The notes: generated by a model from the sequence alone, not told the origin. Shown: positions 10,010 to 19,139, counted from the stretch's first letter. The stretch: 64,000 nt of DNA from Frigidibacter oleivorans (GCF_003993775.1 NZ_RJRZ01000007.1:100934-164933), one strand, 5' to 3'. Numbers and translations: made by a program.

Positions 10010-10639
10010 TCACTTCGCCTCGTCGGGGCGGGCGCGATCGGTCAGGATCTCGTCGATCAGGCCCCAGTTCTTGGCATCTTCGGCCGACATGAAGTTGTCG
10101 CGCTCCAGCGCGGCCTCCACCGTCTCCAGATCCTGGCCGGTGTGCTTCACATAGATTTCATTCAGCCGGCGCTTCAGCTTTTCGGTCTCGCGGGCGTGGA
10201 TCATGATGTCCGTCGCCTGCCCCTGATAGCCGCCCGAGGGCTGGTGCACCATGATCCGGCTGTTGGGCAGCGAGAAGCGCATCCCCTTCTCGCCCGCGGT
10301 CAGCAGCAGCGAACCCATCGAGGCCGCCTGCCCGATCACCAGCGTCGAGACCTTGGGCCGGATGTACTGCATCGTGTCGTAGATCGACAGGCCGGAGGTG
10401 ACGACACCGCCGGGCGAGTTGATGTACATCGAGATTTCCTTCGAGGGGTTCTCCGCCTCGAGGAACAGGAGCTGCGCGCAGATCAGCGTCGACATGCCGT
10501 CATGCACCGGCCCGGACATGAAGATGATCCGTTCCTTCAGCAGCCGCGAGTAGATGTCATAGGCACGCTCGCCCCGGCTGGTCTGTTCGACCACCATCGG
10601 CACGAGGGTGTTCATGTAAGTGTCGATCGGGTCCGTCAT
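10010..10639 (-). CDS. clpP: ATP-dependent Clp protease proteolytic subunit
   Basis: A 209-residue serine peptidase that forms the Clp proteolytic chamber. The catalytic Ser107 lies in GQAASMGS, His132 in MVHQPSGG, and Asp181 in ERDNFMS. The start at 10639 ([14 protein letters not shown]) gives the normal length; the long open frame upstream belongs to no gene. It is upstream of clpX in the usual clpP-clpX order, separated by a terminator. Confidence 0.97.
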   Translation of the reverse strand: MTDPIDTYMNTLVPMVVEQTSRGERAYDIYSRLLKERIIFMSGPVHDGMSTLICAQLLFLEAENPSKEISMYINSPGGVVTSGLSIYDTMQYIRPKVSTLVIGQAASMGSLLLTAGEKGMRFSLPNSRIMVHQPSGGYQGQATDIMIHARETEKLKRRLNEIYVKHTGQDLETVEAALERDNFMSAEDAKNWGLIDEILTDRARPDEAK

Positions 10640-10716
10640 CTCGCCTGCCTCTCGCGTCGCCCCGCCCCCGCCGCCGAGTGCCGCGGGACCATATCTGCCT
10701 CTGTCTTGAGGGAGTC

Positions 10717-11523
10717 TTAGTTGTCCGGGCGAGGGGCTGCAAGGGGCGCCCCCGGAACCGCCGGCGCCGCCATCCCCGCGGCCAGCACCGGATGCCCGTG
10801 CAGGCCCGAGATTTCGAGGATCAGCTTGCGTCGCACCGCCTCGGCGAAGGTTCCTTCCGTCTCGGCGGTGACGACGAAGGCGCCCGGCCCGCCGATGATC
10901 CGTTCGGCGAAGGCTTGCTGCAGGCCCTCGGGCGTCGACCAGCTTTGCGCGCAGCCGCGGCAGGCCACCGCCAGCCCGTTGATGGTGATCCCCGCGGCCA
11001 GCACCTCGGCCCGCGCCCCGGCGATATCCGGGCCGTTGTGATTGTTGGCGCTGTCGGCCGAAAAGTCGATGATCCGCCGCCAGCCCTCGATCTCGTTGCC
11101 CTCGATCAGCTCCTTGCCGAACAGCAGCGCCGCGCCGATGGCATTGCGCCCGGATGCGGCGCGTGGCCCCGTGACCAGCCCTTCGGCAAAGGCCGCGGCC
11201 TCTTCCGGCCCGGCGATGACGGTCCAGGGCACCACCACATGCTGGCTGTCCGCCTGCCCCCATTCCACATAGGTCAGCGCGATGCTGCCATAGGCGGTGC
11301 CGGCGATGGCGGCCAGCACCTCGGGATGGGTGATGGCGCTGGCATAGCCCTGCCGCTGGAAGGCGATCTCCTGCGCGGTGATGGAGCCCGTGGCATCCGC
11401 CAGCAGCACCAGTTCCAGATCGACCTGCTGCGCCGCAGCGGGCAGCGCAGGCAGCAGCAGGAGGGCGAGGGCCGCGGTCAGGGTGGCGGGCAGGGTGGCG
11501 GTCGGGGTGGGCGTCGGGGTCAT
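10717..11523 (-). CDS. DUF1194 protein, von Willebrand A-like, secreted
   Basis: A 268-residue protein with a signal peptide (cleavage near ALPAAAQQ, about residue 31). The body opens with [17 protein letters not shown], which resembles the metal-binding DxSxS of von Willebrand A domains with ADATGS in place of DVSGS; the family is DUF1194. [17 protein letters not shown] is a family hallmark. Function unknown; VWA folds usually bind proteins through a divalent metal. The Thr/Pro-rich start ([12 protein letters not shown]) comes from a short repeat and a later start is possible. It lies upstream of clpP with a 77-bp gap. Confidence 0.8.
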   Translation of the reverse strand: MTPTPTPTATLPATLTAALALLLLPALPAAAQQVDLELVLLADATGSITAQEIAFQRQGYASAITHPEVLAAIAGTAYGSIALTYVEWGQADSQHVVVPWTVIAGPEEAAAFAEGLVTGPRAASGRNAIGAALLFGKELIEGNEIEGWRRIIDFSADSANNHNGPDIAGARAEVLAAGITINGLAVACRGCAQSWSTPEGLQQAFAERIIGGPGAFVVTAETEGTFAEAVRRKLILEISGLHGHPVLAAGMAAPAVPGAPLAAPRPDN

Positions 11524-11701
11524 GGCACGCTCCGGCTGTTCCGCCAGAGCTAGGGCCGGGCCGCGGCCGGAACAGGGGCAACCGGGGCCAATACCGCGCC
11601 GGGGGCCGGTTGCGGCCCCTCGCCTGCGCGGTTCTGCCCAAGCCGAAGGCGGCGCGCCCGCAGAGCGGGCAGCGGCGGATCGGCGGCAGTCTATGCCGCG
11701 A

Positions 11702-12013
11702 TCAGTTCTCGGTGCAGAGGGTCGGCGGCGCCCCGTCCACGGCGGCGAAGGCGAGCTTGCCGTCCATGTCGGCGCCGGGCCGGCCCTGGAAGGGACCCGT
11801 CTCGAAGGTCACGATCCCGTCCTCGGCCACCACATAGGTGCCGCCGACGCTGCCCGCGTCGCTGTAGGAATCGCTCGACAGGATCTTCACCGTCACGGGC
11901 GCCTGGCCCTCGGCATTGGCGCAGCTGTAGGTGCCCGCGTCGATCTCGGCCAGGGCGGGACCGGCCAGCGCCAGCGGCGCGGCGGCAAGAACGGACAGGA
12001 TGATGATGCGCAT
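11702..12013 (-). CDS. Small secreted protein, unknown
   Basis: A 103-residue protein with a signal peptide (residues 1-22, cleavage after GPALA) and a short mature domain of beta-prone sequence. Two cysteines (YSCANAEG and LCTEN) may form a disulfide. The ATG at 12013 is followed directly by an ideal signal sequence, which decides this start over one upstream. No family recognised. Confidence 0.65.
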   Translation of the reverse strand: MRIIILSVLAAAPLALAGPALAEIDAGTYSCANAEGQAPVTVKILSSDSYSDAGSVGGTYVVAEDGIVTFETGPFQGRPGADMDGKLAFAAVDGAPPTLCTEN

Positions 12014-12139
12014 GGTCGTCTCACACTCTTGAACAGGCCCCCGACCGGCAGGATGCACAGGCCGGGGCATCGCGCAACTTAGGCCGCGATCGGGGCGGGA
12101 TTGCGGCGGCACCTGCCCGGGGCGCAAGACACAATCGCC

Positions 12140-12379
12140 TCAGGCCAGTTCGATCGTGTATTTCTCGATGACGGTGTTGGCGAGCAGCCGGTCGCACATC
12201 GCCCGGACCGCGGATTCGGCCTTGGCGGCATCGGTCTCGGCCAGGTCCAGCTCGATCACCTTGCCCTGGCGGACGCCCTCGACCCCGGCGAAGCCGAGCG
12301 TCCCGAGCGCGTGGCGCACCGCCTCGCCCTGCGGGTCCAGCACCCCGTCCTTCAGCATCACATGCACGCGCGCCTTCAT
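12140..12379 (-). CDS. purS: Phosphoribosylformylglycinamidine synthase subunit PurS
   Basis: A 79-residue small subunit of the three-part FGAM synthase (PurS-PurQ-PurL) in purine synthesis. MKARVHVMLKDGVLDPQG and VRQGKVIEL are family hallmarks. It lies downstream of purC with a 146-bp gap, which is long for an operon. purQ, the usual next gene, is not here: the following gene is an unrelated secreted protein. purQ and purL must be elsewhere. Confidence 0.95.
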   Translation of the reverse strand: MKARVHVMLKDGVLDPQGEAVRHALGTLGFAGVEGVRQGKVIELDLAETDAAKAESAVRAMCDRLLANTVIEKYTIELA

Positions 12380-12525
12380 TCCCGCCGCTTCCTTCCTTGC
12401 CTTGGCCCCGCCGGGGCCGCCTGTCGGGCCGTCTCGTCGGCCGGCGGTCAGCGCCGGCCCTTCTTCCTGGGGTCGGCGCCGGGTTGGCGACCGCCCTCGA
12501 CCACCCCGAAGGGGCGACCGGCCAG

Positions 12526-13290
12526 CTAATTGATCAGCGTGGGCTTGCCCATCTGCGTCGCATTGCCCGGCAGCACGCCAAGCCGCCGCGCCACTTCGGA
12601 ATAGGCGTCGGTCAGGCTGCCCAGATCCCGGCGGAACACGTCCTTGTCCAGCTTCTGGCCGGTCTTGATGTCCCACAGGCGGCAGCTGTCCGGGCTGATC
12701 TCGTCGGCGACGATCAGGCGCATGAAATCGCCGTCCCAGATCCGCCCGACCTCGATCTTGAAGTCCACGAGCTTGATGCCGACGCCGAAAAATACCCCCG
12801 ACAGGAAGTCGTTGACCCGCAGCGCCAGCGCCACGATGTCGTCCAGGTCCTGCTGGTTGGCCCAGCCGAAGGCGACGATGTATTCCTCGCTGACCATCGG
12901 GTCGCCGAGCGCGTCGTTCTTGTAGCTGTATTCCACGATCGGGCGCGGCAGGGCGGTGCCCTCTTCCAGCCCCAGCCGTTTCGCGATGGAGCCGGCGGCG
13001 AAGTTGCGCACGATCACTTCCAGCGGGATGATCTCGACCTGGCGGATCAGCTGTTCGCGCATGTTGACGCGGCGGATGAAGTGGTTGGGCACGCCGATAT
13101 TGGTCAGCCCGGTCATGAAGAATTCGGACAGGCGGTTGTTCAGGACGCCCTTGCCCTCGATCGTCGCCTTCTTCTGCGCGTTGAAGGCCGTGGCGTCGTC
13201 CTTGAAATACTGGATCAGCGTTCCCGGTTCAGGGCCTTCGTAGAGGATCTTGGCCTTGCCTTCGTAGATCTTCTTCCGACGCGGTGCCAT
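12526..13290 (-). CDS. purC: Phosphoribosylaminoimidazole-succinocarboxamide synthase
   Basis: A 254-residue SAICAR synthetase that joins CAIR and aspartate in purine synthesis. It starts [35 protein letters not shown] and VDFKIEVGR are conserved ATP/substrate-binding parts. The ATG at 13290 gives the family length, while the open frame upstream crosses the promoter region. It is divergent from the DUF1476 gene and upstream of purS. Confidence 0.97.
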   Translation of the reverse strand: MAPRRKKIYEGKAKILYEGPEPGTLIQYFKDDATAFNAQKKATIEGKGVLNNRLSEFFMTGLTNIGVPNHFIRRVNMREQLIRQVEIIPLEVIVRNFAAGSIAKRLGLEEGTALPRPIVEYSYKNDALGDPMVSEEYIVAFGWANQQDLDDIVALALRVNDFLSGVFFGVGIKLVDFKIEVGRIWDGDFMRLIVADEISPDSCRLWDIKTGQKLDKDVFRRDLGSLTDAYSEVARRLGVLPGNATQMGKPTLIN

Positions 13291-13375
13291 GGGCGCTTCC
13301 TTAAAACCTGTGGACGGACGGGCGCCACCCCGGTCGGCGGGGGTCCGCAGCCGGGGTCGTCGCCGTCCTGCGGCC

Positions 13376-13404
13376 CCTATAGGACATGGACCGCCCCGCC
13401 GCAA
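13376..13404 (-). promoter_or_regulatory. Candidate purC promoter
   Basis: On the minus strand: TTGCGG (13404-13399), 17-bp spacer, TATAGG (13381-13376). It lies about 85 bp before purC. No PurR-type palindrome was noticed. Confidence 0.5.
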
Positions 13405-13468
13405 CCGGGACTCGCAGCCGCGCTCCCCGCCCCGGCCCCGGTGCGATCCGGTCGCGACATCGCGGGGC

Positions 13469-13497
13469 TTGCCTGACGGGGTCGCGGCGGGCATATG
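13469..13497 (+). promoter_or_regulatory. Candidate promoter of the DUF1476 gene
   Basis: TTGCCT (13469-13474), 17-bp spacer, CATATG (13492-13497). The DUF1476 ATG is 36 bp downstream with an AGAGGGG ribosome site between. Confidence 0.5.
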
Positions 13498-13532
13498 AGG
13501 GCCATTCCGCAACGCCTGAAGAGGGGCCTGCC

Positions 13533-13847
13533 ATGACCACCTTCGACGACCGCGAACGCGCGTTCGAGACCAAGTTCGCCCATGACGCCGAGATGCAGTT
13601 CCGGGCCGAGGCGCGGCGCAACAAGCTGACCGGCCTGTGGGCGGCGGGGCTGCTCGGCAAGTCCGGCGACGATGCGGCGGCCTATGCGGCCGAGGTGGTC
13701 AAGGCCGATTTCCAGGAGGCGGGCGACGCCGACGTGGTGCGCAAGCTGGCGGCCGATCTGGACGGCAAGGCCGACGAGGCCACGATCCGCGCCAAACTGG
13801 CCGAGATGATGGTCGAGGCGAAAAGCCAGCTGATGTCGGAAAGCTGA
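13533..13847 (+). CDS. DUF1476 protein, ATP synthase inhibitor zeta subunit
   Basis: A 104-residue helical protein of DUF1476. In Paracoccus denitrificans this family is the zeta subunit, which blocks ATP hydrolysis by F1-ATPase through its N-terminal segment; here that segment reads [18 protein letters not shown]. The remaining helices ([16 protein letters not shown] and so on) match the four-helix body. The gene has its own promoter and a strong terminator, so it is monocistronic. It is divergent from purC, a common alphaproteobacterial neighbour. Confidence 0.88.
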   Translation: MTTFDDRERAFETKFAHDAEMQFRAEARRNKLTGLWAAGLLGKSGDDAAAYAAEVVKADFQEAGDADVVRKLAADLDGKADEATIRAKLAEMMVEAKSQLMSES

Positions 13848-13873
13848 GCGCGGGCGCCAGCGCCGCGAACCCG

Positions 13874-13903
13874 GGCCGCGCAGCGTTGCGCGGCCTTTTC
13901 GTT
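13874..13903 (+). terminator. Rho-independent terminator
   Basis: Perfect 9-bp stem (13874-13882 with 13887-13895), 4-nt loop GCGT, followed by TTTTCGTT. It ends the DUF1476 transcript. Confidence 0.88.
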
Positions 13904-13988
13904 CCGCCGGCCCTATACCCGCACGGCGCGGATGCGGGCCGCGGGCAGGCGCGCCGGGACCGAGGCACCGCGGATCAGGAGCGGACCG

Positions 13989-14531
13989 ATGGCACAGATC
14001 ATCTTCCTGCACGGCGCGTCGAGCAGCGGCAAATCCAGCATCGCCCGCGCGCTTCAAGCCCGCATCGAGCGGCCGTTCTGGCATGTCTCGATCGACCACC
14101 TGCGCGACTCCGGCGTGCTGCCGATGAGCCGCTTCCGCTCGCGCGAGTTCGACTGGCGAGCCGCCCGCCCCGCCTTCTTCGCAGGCTTCCATGCCTCGCT
14201 TGCCGCCTATGCCGATGCGGGGAACGACCTGATCCTCGAACACATCCTCGACGAGGACGCCTGGTTGGGCGACCTCCGCCGCCTGTTCGCCGGGCATGAC
14301 GTCTATTTCGTCGGTGTCCACTGCCCCCTGCCCCGGCTGATCGCGCGCGAGGCCGCCCGTGGCGACCGTGCGCCGGGCAGCGCTGCCGCGGACTTCGCGA
14401 CCGTGCACATCGGAAAGCACTACGATCTCGAGCTGCAGTCCGAAGACGGGCTGGAGGCCAATGTCGATGCCATCCTTGCCGGCTGGCGCGCCGGGCGCCG
14501 GGCCTCCAGCTTCTCCGGGATCGGCCCGTGA
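13989..14531 (+). CDS. Chloramphenicol phosphotransferase-like P-loop kinase
   Basis: A 180-residue P-loop protein. The Walker A motif HGASSSGKSS lies at residues 8-17 and the overall sequence (FWHVSIDHLRD, LILEHILDE, YFVGVHCPLPRL) matches the chloramphenicol phosphotransferase family. The classical member inactivates chloramphenicol by O-phosphorylation, but most homologues have unknown small-molecule substrates, so resistance is not implied. AGGAGCGG precedes the ATG at 13989. It ends 21 bp from a convergent HNH gene. Confidence 0.75.
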   Translation: MAQIIFLHGASSSGKSSIARALQARIERPFWHVSIDHLRDSGVLPMSRFRSREFDWRAARPAFFAGFHASLAAYADAGNDLILEHILDEDAWLGDLRRLFAGHDVYFVGVHCPLPRLIAREAARGDRAPGSAAADFATVHIGKHYDLELQSEDGLEANVDAILAGWRAGRRASSFSGIGP

Positions 14532-14552
14532 TGGCCTGACGCCGATCCGCGC

Positions 14553-15152
14553 CTACGCCTCCAATTCGGCATCCCAGTAGAGGAAGTCCACCCAGCTGTC
14601 GTGCAGGTAGTTCGGGGGAAAGCGCCGGCCGATGTTGCGCATCTCTTCCGCGGTGGGCTGGTGCGGCGGCTTGCGCAGGCTCATCCCTGCCTGTTTCAGC
14701 AGCTTGTTCGCCTTCTTCAGGTTGCAGGGCGCGCAGGCGGCCACGACATTGTCCCAGCTGGTGATGCCGCCGCGCGACCGGGGCAGGACGTGGTCGAAGG
14801 TCAGGTTCTCTTTCGAGCCGCAATACTGGCAGCAGAATTCGTCCCGCAGGAAAAGATTGAAGCGCGTGAAGGCCACGCGCTTCTGGGGTTTGACATATTC
14901 CTTGAGGACGACGACCGAGGGTATCCGTATCTCTGCCCTCTGGCTTCGGACCACCTCGTCATATTCGGCCATGATGGTGACCCGGTCGAGGAACACCGCC
15001 TTGATCGCCTCCTGCCAGGGCCAGAGGCTGAGCGGATAGTAGGACAGGGGCCGGTAATCCGCGTTCAGGACCAGCGCGGGGAAGTGGCGCAGCGCCGACG
15101 GCTCCCGCACGAAGCTGGTTCGGAATTCCGGTTCTTCGACGTGATCAAGCAT
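14553..15152 (-). CDS. HNH endonuclease-family protein
   Basis: A 199-residue protein with an HNH domain: the zinc-binding pair FCCQYCG (about residue 108) and CAPCNLKK (about 140) flank the catalytic FDHVLPRSRGG. The N-terminal 100 residues (VLNADYRPLSYYPLSLWPW...) are conserved in a chromosomal alphaproteobacterial subfamily whose role is unknown. It is not next to a methylase, phage gene or intron, so a restriction or homing role is not supported. It has its own promoter. Confidence 0.88.
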   Translation of the reverse strand: MLDHVEEPEFRTSFVREPSALRHFPALVLNADYRPLSYYPLSLWPWQEAIKAVFLDRVTIMAEYDEVVRSQRAEIRIPSVVVLKEYVKPQKRVAFTRFNLFLRDEFCCQYCGSKENLTFDHVLPRSRGGITSWDNVVAACAPCNLKKANKLLKQAGMSLRKPPHQPTAEEMRNIGRRFPPNYLHDSWVDFLYWDAELEA

Positions 15153-15238
15153 CGGCGACTCCGTCCTTGCCCTGCCCGGCCCCGACCTTTCGGTCCGCTG
15201 GCCTGTCCAGGGCGGGGAACCGCCCCGGCATGTAGACG

Positions 15239-15266
15239 ACTATATCTGGCGTTTCGCGCCTGACAA
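15239..15266 (-). promoter_or_regulatory. Candidate promoter of the HNH gene
   Basis: On the minus strand: TTGTCA (15266-15261), 16-bp spacer, TATAGT (15244-15239). A small GGCG/CGCC inverted repeat fills much of the spacer and could be an operator. The ATG is about 87 bp downstream. Confidence 0.55.
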
Positions 15267-15373
15267 GCCCCGCGATCTGCGATGACCCGTCGCCGTCCGA
15301 ACTATCCCAACATCGTGACAGGTCCATGACGCAGGGACGCCAGCGACCCGCAGGCCCGCCCCCCCGACATACG

Positions 15374-15398
15374 AAAGGGCGGCACGAGGGTGCCGCCC
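15374..15398 (-). terminator. Probable terminator of the 42-residue protein gene
   Basis: GGGCGGCA (15377-15384) pairs with TGCCGCCC (15391-15398) around a 6-nt loop; on the minus strand TTTCGT follows. The rest of the gap 15267-15479 shows no gene. Confidence 0.6.
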
Positions 15399-15479
15399 CG
15401 GGGGAAAGCGCAGTGGCAATCTGCCCCACGTCCCGATCGGGCGCGATGCGCCCGGTCCGCCGGGATCGGGGGCGGAAGG

Positions 15480-15608
15480 TCAGCGGCGGGGGCGCCGCGG
15501 ATCGGCGGGCACCGGGATCGGCCGCATCTGCGCCACCGGGCCGCGGCGCAGCATCACGGCGGCACCGGCCAGCAGCGGGATCAGAACGGCGATCAGGGCA
15601 AATTCCAT
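15480..15608 (-). CDS. 42-residue membrane peptide, unknown
   Basis: A short protein with one hydrophobic helix (residues 2-18, EFALIAVLIPLLAGAAV) and a basic Pro/Arg-rich cytoplasmic tail ending PADPRRPRR. The ATG at 15608 is preceded by a strong AGGAGAG site at good distance, and a terminator follows, which together support a real gene. The orientation by positive-inside rule is N-out. No family recognised. Confidence 0.6.
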   Translation of the reverse strand: MEFALIAVLIPLLAGAAVMLRRGPVAQMRPIPVPADPRRPRR

Positions 15609-15658
15609 GTCGGCTCTCCTCAAGGCACGAACCGAATGTAACCCCTGCGCGACGGCGA

Positions 15659-16330
15659 TCAAGCCCGATCAGCGGGCAGAACGTCGCGCAGGAAAGAAAG
15701 CGCCGCCGACAGCCCGTCCGGCGCAATTCCGTGCCCGGTTCCGCGCATGACATGGCCGTAGACGGTGAAACCAGCCCGCGTCAGGGCATCGCCCGCCAGG
15801 CCCATGTCGGCAAAGGGCACCACCTCGTCGGCGTCGCCATGCAGGATCAGCACCGGCGGCTTCGACACCGCCTCGGTCGCCAGCCGTTCGGGCGCCAGCA
15901 GCCGGCCCGAGAAGGCGGCGATTCCGGCGACGGGCTCGGGCCGCCGCGGCGCCACATGCAGCGCCATCATCGTGCCCTGCGAAAAGCCCACCAGCGCCAG
16001 TTGCGCGGGTGCCATCTCCGCCTCGGCCAGCCGCGCGGTCAGGAAGGCGTCCAGATCCGCCGCCGACCGCGCCAGCGCCGCCCCCGCCTCGACCTCGGAC
16101 GATCCGTCCAGCCAGGGGATCGGAAACCATTGCCGCCCGAAGGGATTGCCCCGGCAGGGATCGGGCGCGTCGGGGGCCAGGAACAGCGTGTCGGGCAGAT
16201 GCGGCGCCAGCGGCTGCGCCAGCCCCAGCAGATCGTTGCCATCCGCGCCATAGCCATGCAGGAAGACCACCATCGACCGGGCCTTGCCCGATTGCGGCTC
16301 GTGCCGGCCGAAGTCCAGTTCGCGCGTCAT
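15659..16330 (-). CDS. Carboxylesterase/phospholipase family hydrolase
   Basis: A 223-residue alpha/beta hydrolase. The oxyanion region is VVFLHGYGADGNDLLG, the nucleophile Ser lies in GFSQG (about residue 119), the acid Asp in HGDADEVVP, and the His in GTGHGIAPD. These are the signature sites of the phospholipase/carboxylesterase (AB_hydrolase_2) family. There is no signal peptide, so it is cytoplasmic. Its start overlaps the stop of the upstream glycosylase gene (ATGA). Natural substrate unknown. Confidence 0.88.
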   Translation of the reverse strand: MTRELDFGRHEPQSGKARSMVVFLHGYGADGNDLLGLAQPLAPHLPDTLFLAPDAPDPCRGNPFGRQWFPIPWLDGSSEVEAGAALARSAADLDAFLTARLAEAEMAPAQLALVGFSQGTMMALHVAPRRPEPVAGIAAFSGRLLAPERLATEAVSKPPVLILHGDADEVVPFADMGLAGDALTRAGFTVYGHVMRGTGHGIAPDGLSAALSFLRDVLPADRA

Positions 16331-16944
16331 GTCATCCCCTCGCGTCCCTTCGCCAGCCGGTAGTAGGCCCACAGCGCCCGCGCCGCAACCGCCCGCCACG
16401 GTGCCCAGGGTTCGGCCAGTCGCCGCAGCGCCGGCTCGCGCGGGCGGTCGGGCAGCGCGAACAGCAGGCGCGCCGCCTCTTGCAGGGCCAGATCGCCGGC
16501 GGGCATCACATCGGGCCGGCCGAGCGAGAAGGTCAGATAGACCTCTGCCGTCCAGCGCCCGATGCCGGGCAGCGCGGTCAGCGCGGCCACCGCCCCCGCA
16601 TCGTCGAGACCGTCGAGCGTGGCGAGATCCAGCCCCGATGCGGCCAGCGCCCGCAGCGTGGCGATCTTCTGTCGCGACAGGCCGGCGCCGCGCAGAGCGT
16701 CGTCGCCCGCCGCCCGGACCGTCGCGGGGTCCAAGAGCCCCGCCGCCGCCATCCGCCCGAGGATCGCCGCCGCCGAGGCGGTGGAGACCTGCTGCCCCAC
16801 CACCACCGCCGCCAGTTCCGCAAAGCCCGCCGGACGCAGCCGCAGCGGCAGGGGCGCCAGCAGCGCCGGGGCAAAGCGCGGCTCCACCGCCAGCAGATGC
16901 GCCGCGCCCTCGGCCAGACAGTCCGCCCCGACGATCCTGCGCAT
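16327..16944 (-). CDS. DNA-3-methyladenine glycosylase II-like (HhH-GPD)
   Basis: A 205-residue base-excision glycosylase. The helix-hairpin-helix is LPGIGRWTAEVYL (about residues 126-138) and the catalytic Asp is in MPAGDLALQ (about residue 150). It lacks the iron-sulfur cysteines of Nth/MutY, so it fits the AlkA group, which removes alkylated purines. It lacks the extra N-terminal domain of E. coli AlkA, matching the shorter family members. Coupled to the downstream esterase by a 4-bp overlap. Confidence 0.88.
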   Translation of the reverse strand: MRRIVGADCLAEGAAHLLAVEPRFAPALLAPLPLRLRPAGFAELAAVVVGQQVSTASAAAILGRMAAAGLLDPATVRAAGDDALRGAGLSRQKIATLRALAASGLDLATLDGLDDAGAVAALTALPGIGRWTAEVYLTFSLGRPDVMPAGDLALQEAARLLFALPDRPREPALRRLAEPWAPWRAVAARALWAYYRLAKGREGMT

Positions 16945-17026
16945 CCCGCCTCTCTTCCTGCCCCATCCCTGCGACGCTTGGCTGCGCCCCCTGTTCGCGG
17001 CCCTGTCCAGCGGCTAGCAAGGGGGC

Positions 17027-18271
17027 ATGAGCCAGTCCTCGCCCGCCGATTCCGTCCCCCGATCCGCCGACCCCTATCCGATGCGGCGCGCCCGCCGCAA
17101 CGTGGCGGTGCTGGTCGCGGCGCAGGCGCTGCTCGGGGCGCAGATGCCGGTGTTCTTCATCATCGGCGGGCTTGCGGGCCAGTCGCTCGCGCCCAATCCC
17201 TGCCTCGCCACCCTGCCCCTGTCGATGATCATCCTCGGCTCGGTGCTCGCCTCCACCCGGCTGTCGGCCTTCATGCAGCGGCACGGGCGGCGGGCGGGCT
17301 TCACGCTGGCCACGCTGTCGGGGGCCACGGGGGCCGCGATCGCCGCCGCCGCGCTGTGGCAGGGATCGTTCTGGCTGTTCATGCTGGGCGCGCTGTTCAC
17401 CGGCGTCTATCAAAGCTCGCAGGGCTTCTTCCGCTTCGCCGCCACCGATACCGCGCCCGAGGCGTTCCGGGCCAAGGCCATCTCCTATGTGATGGCGGGG
17501 GGGCTGATCTCGGCGATCATCGGCCCGCAGATCGTGAAGCTGACGGCGCAGGCGATGGTGGTGCCCTTCCTCGCCAGCTATCTGGTGGTGGTCGCGCTGA
17601 ACCTGCTCGGCCCGCTGCTGTTCCTGCTGCTGGACATTCCGAAGCCCGTGGCGCCGGCGCAGGACGCGCCGCAGGGCCGGCCGCTGGCCGAGTTGTTGCG
17701 CGACCCGCAGATCGTGGTGGCGATGATCTGCGGCACGGTCAGCTATGCGCTGATGAACCTGGTTATGACCTCGACGCCGCTGGCCGTCGTCGGCTGCGGG
17801 TTCACCCAGAACCACGCGGCCGACATCGTGTCCGCCCATGTGCTGGCGATGTTCCTGCCCTCGTTCTTCACCGGCCATCTGATCGGCTGGCTGGGGCGGG
17901 AACGGGTGGTCGGGATCGGGCTGGTGATCCTCGCCGGTGCCGGGATCGTGGCGCTGTCGGGGGTCGAGCTGGCGCAGTTCTACGGCGCGCTGATCCTGCT
18001 GGGTCTTGGCTGGAATTTCGGCTTCATCGGCGCCACGGCGATGCTGGCCTCGGCCCACCGCCCCGAAGAACGGGGCCGGATCCAGGGCGTCAACGACTTC
18101 GTCGTCTTCGGCGGCGTGTTCCTTGCCTCGCTCTCCTCGGGCGGGCTGATGAACTGCTCGGGCGGATCGGTCGAGGCGGGCTGGCAGGCCGTGAACCTGG
18201 CGATGGTGCCCTTCCTCGTGGCGGCCGGCGGCGGGCTGATCTGGCTGATGCTGCGGCCGAAGCCGGAGTGA
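17027..18271 (+). CDS. MFS transporter
   Basis: A 414-residue membrane protein with about 12 hydrophobic segments and the basic loop after helix 2-3 (QRHGRRAGF) typical of major facilitator carriers. The N-terminal 20 residues are polar. Homologues in this branch are annotated only as MFS proteins; substrate unknown. It is transcribed divergently from the glycosylase gene and ends 1 bp before the convergent olsA stop. Confidence 0.88.
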   Translation: MSQSSPADSVPRSADPYPMRRARRNVAVLVAAQALLGAQMPVFFIIGGLAGQSLAPNPCLATLPLSMIILGSVLASTRLSAFMQRHGRRAGFTLATLSGATGAAIAAAALWQGSFWLFMLGALFTGVYQSSQGFFRFAATDTAPEAFRAKAISYVMAGGLISAIIGPQIVKLTAQAMVVPFLASYLVVVALNLLGPLLFLLLDIPKPVAPAQDAPQGRPLAELLRDPQIVVAMICGTVSYALMNLVMTSTPLAVVGCGFTQNHAADIVSAHVLAMFLPSFFTGHLIGWLGRERVVGIGLVILAGAGIVALSGVELAQFYGALILLGLGWNFGFIGATAMLASAHRPEERGRIQGVNDFVVFGGVFLASLSSGGLMNCSGGSVEAGWQAVNLAMVPFLVAAGGGLIWLMLRPKPE

Positions 18272-18272
18272 T

Positions 18273-19139
18273 CTAGCCGGCCGTCGCGGCCGCCGGGCCG
18301 GCCGGCACCGGCGCCTGCCCCACCGCCGCGACCACCGGGCCACGCACCGCCGCCTCGGCCAGCAGCGCCAGCACCTTGCGGTCGGCGACCCCGGCCACCC
18401 GGATCGGCGGGTGGAACAGCACCTCGGCCCGCGACCCGCCGCGATGCGCCATCAGCTTCAGCAGATGCGGGCCGAAGGCCATGTCCCCCCACCAGCCGAG
18501 GAAGCGCGGATCCTCGCCCTCGGGCGCGCGATAGATCACGCTGGCCGGCTGGATCGACATGCGCTCGCGCAGTTCCGGCGCGAAGAAGGCGGCGAAGAGC
18601 GTGGTCTTGAACGGCAGCACCCGCCGCCCGTCGGTCGAGGTGCCCTCGGGAAAGAACAGCAGCCGGTGGTTCGCCCGCAGCCGCGCCTCGAACAGCGCCT
18701 GCTGCGCCCGCGCCTCGCGCGGGTCGCGGGCGATGAAGACGGTGCCCGTCGCCCGTGCCAGCCAGCCGATGCCGGGCCAGCGGGCGACCTCGGATTTCGA
18801 CACGAAATAGATGCGGTCGCAGGCGTTGAGGGTGAAGATGTCCAGCCAGCCCGCATGGTTGGCGACGATGGCGCCGCGATCCTGCATCGGGCGGCCGCGG
18901 ATCGTCAGCCGGATGCCCAACAGCCACAGCGCCGCGCGGCAGACGCCTTGCGTGATCCAGGGCGTGACCGGGCGGTGCAGGCCGAAGGCCAGCCGTTCCG
19001 GCAGGCGCAGCGCCAGAAGCAGCGCCAGACCGCCATAGACCACCACAAACAGCAGCGGCGCCCGCAGCGCCACCCGCAGCCAGCCCGCCGCCCCGATGCG
19101 CGGCGCGGCCGGGGGCTGTTCCTCGCGCCATGTGGTCAT
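18273..19139 (-). CDS. olsA: Lysophospholipid acyltransferase, OlsA type
   Basis: A 288-residue PlsC-family acyltransferase. The catalytic motif NHAGWLD (NHx4D) lies at about residue 97 and the acceptor motif LLFFPEGTS at about 163. A membrane helix is near residues 28-48. The gene follows olsB with no gap (TGA then ATG), so the product is most likely OlsA, which adds the second acyl chain to lyso-ornithine lipid; in Rhodobacter it may also acylate lysophosphatidate. An Ala/Gly/Pro-rich tail ends the protein. Confidence 0.88.
   Translation of the reverse strand: MTTWREEQPPAAPRIGAAGWLRVALRAPLLFVVVYGGLALLLALRLPERLAFGLHRPVTPWITQGVCRAALWLLGIRLTIRGRPMQDRGAIVANHAGWLDIFTLNACDRIYFVSKSEVARWPGIGWLARATGTVFIARDPREARAQQALFEARLRANHRLLFFPEGTSTDGRRVLPFKTTLFAAFFAPELRERMSIQPASVIYRAPEGEDPRFLGWWGDMAFGPHLLKLMAHRGGSRAEVLFHPPIRVAGVADRKVLALLAEAAVRGPVVAAVGQAPVPAGPAAATAG

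Noticed and set aside
12380..12525. Short frame of about 25 codons between purC and purS
   Set aside because: It has no ATG or GTG start and no ribosome site.
13989..14531. Chloramphenicol resistance gene
   Set aside because: The family fits, but most chromosomal members have no shown drug activity and the context is not a resistance locus.
14553..15152. HNH protein as part of a restriction or homing system
   Set aside because: No methylase, intron, intein or phage gene is adjacent; this subfamily is a chromosomal one.
15659..18343. Very long minus-strand frame of almost 900 codons
   Set aside because: Only the last 223 codons are a real gene (carboxylesterase). The rest is antisense to the MFS gene and out of frame with the glycosylase gene.
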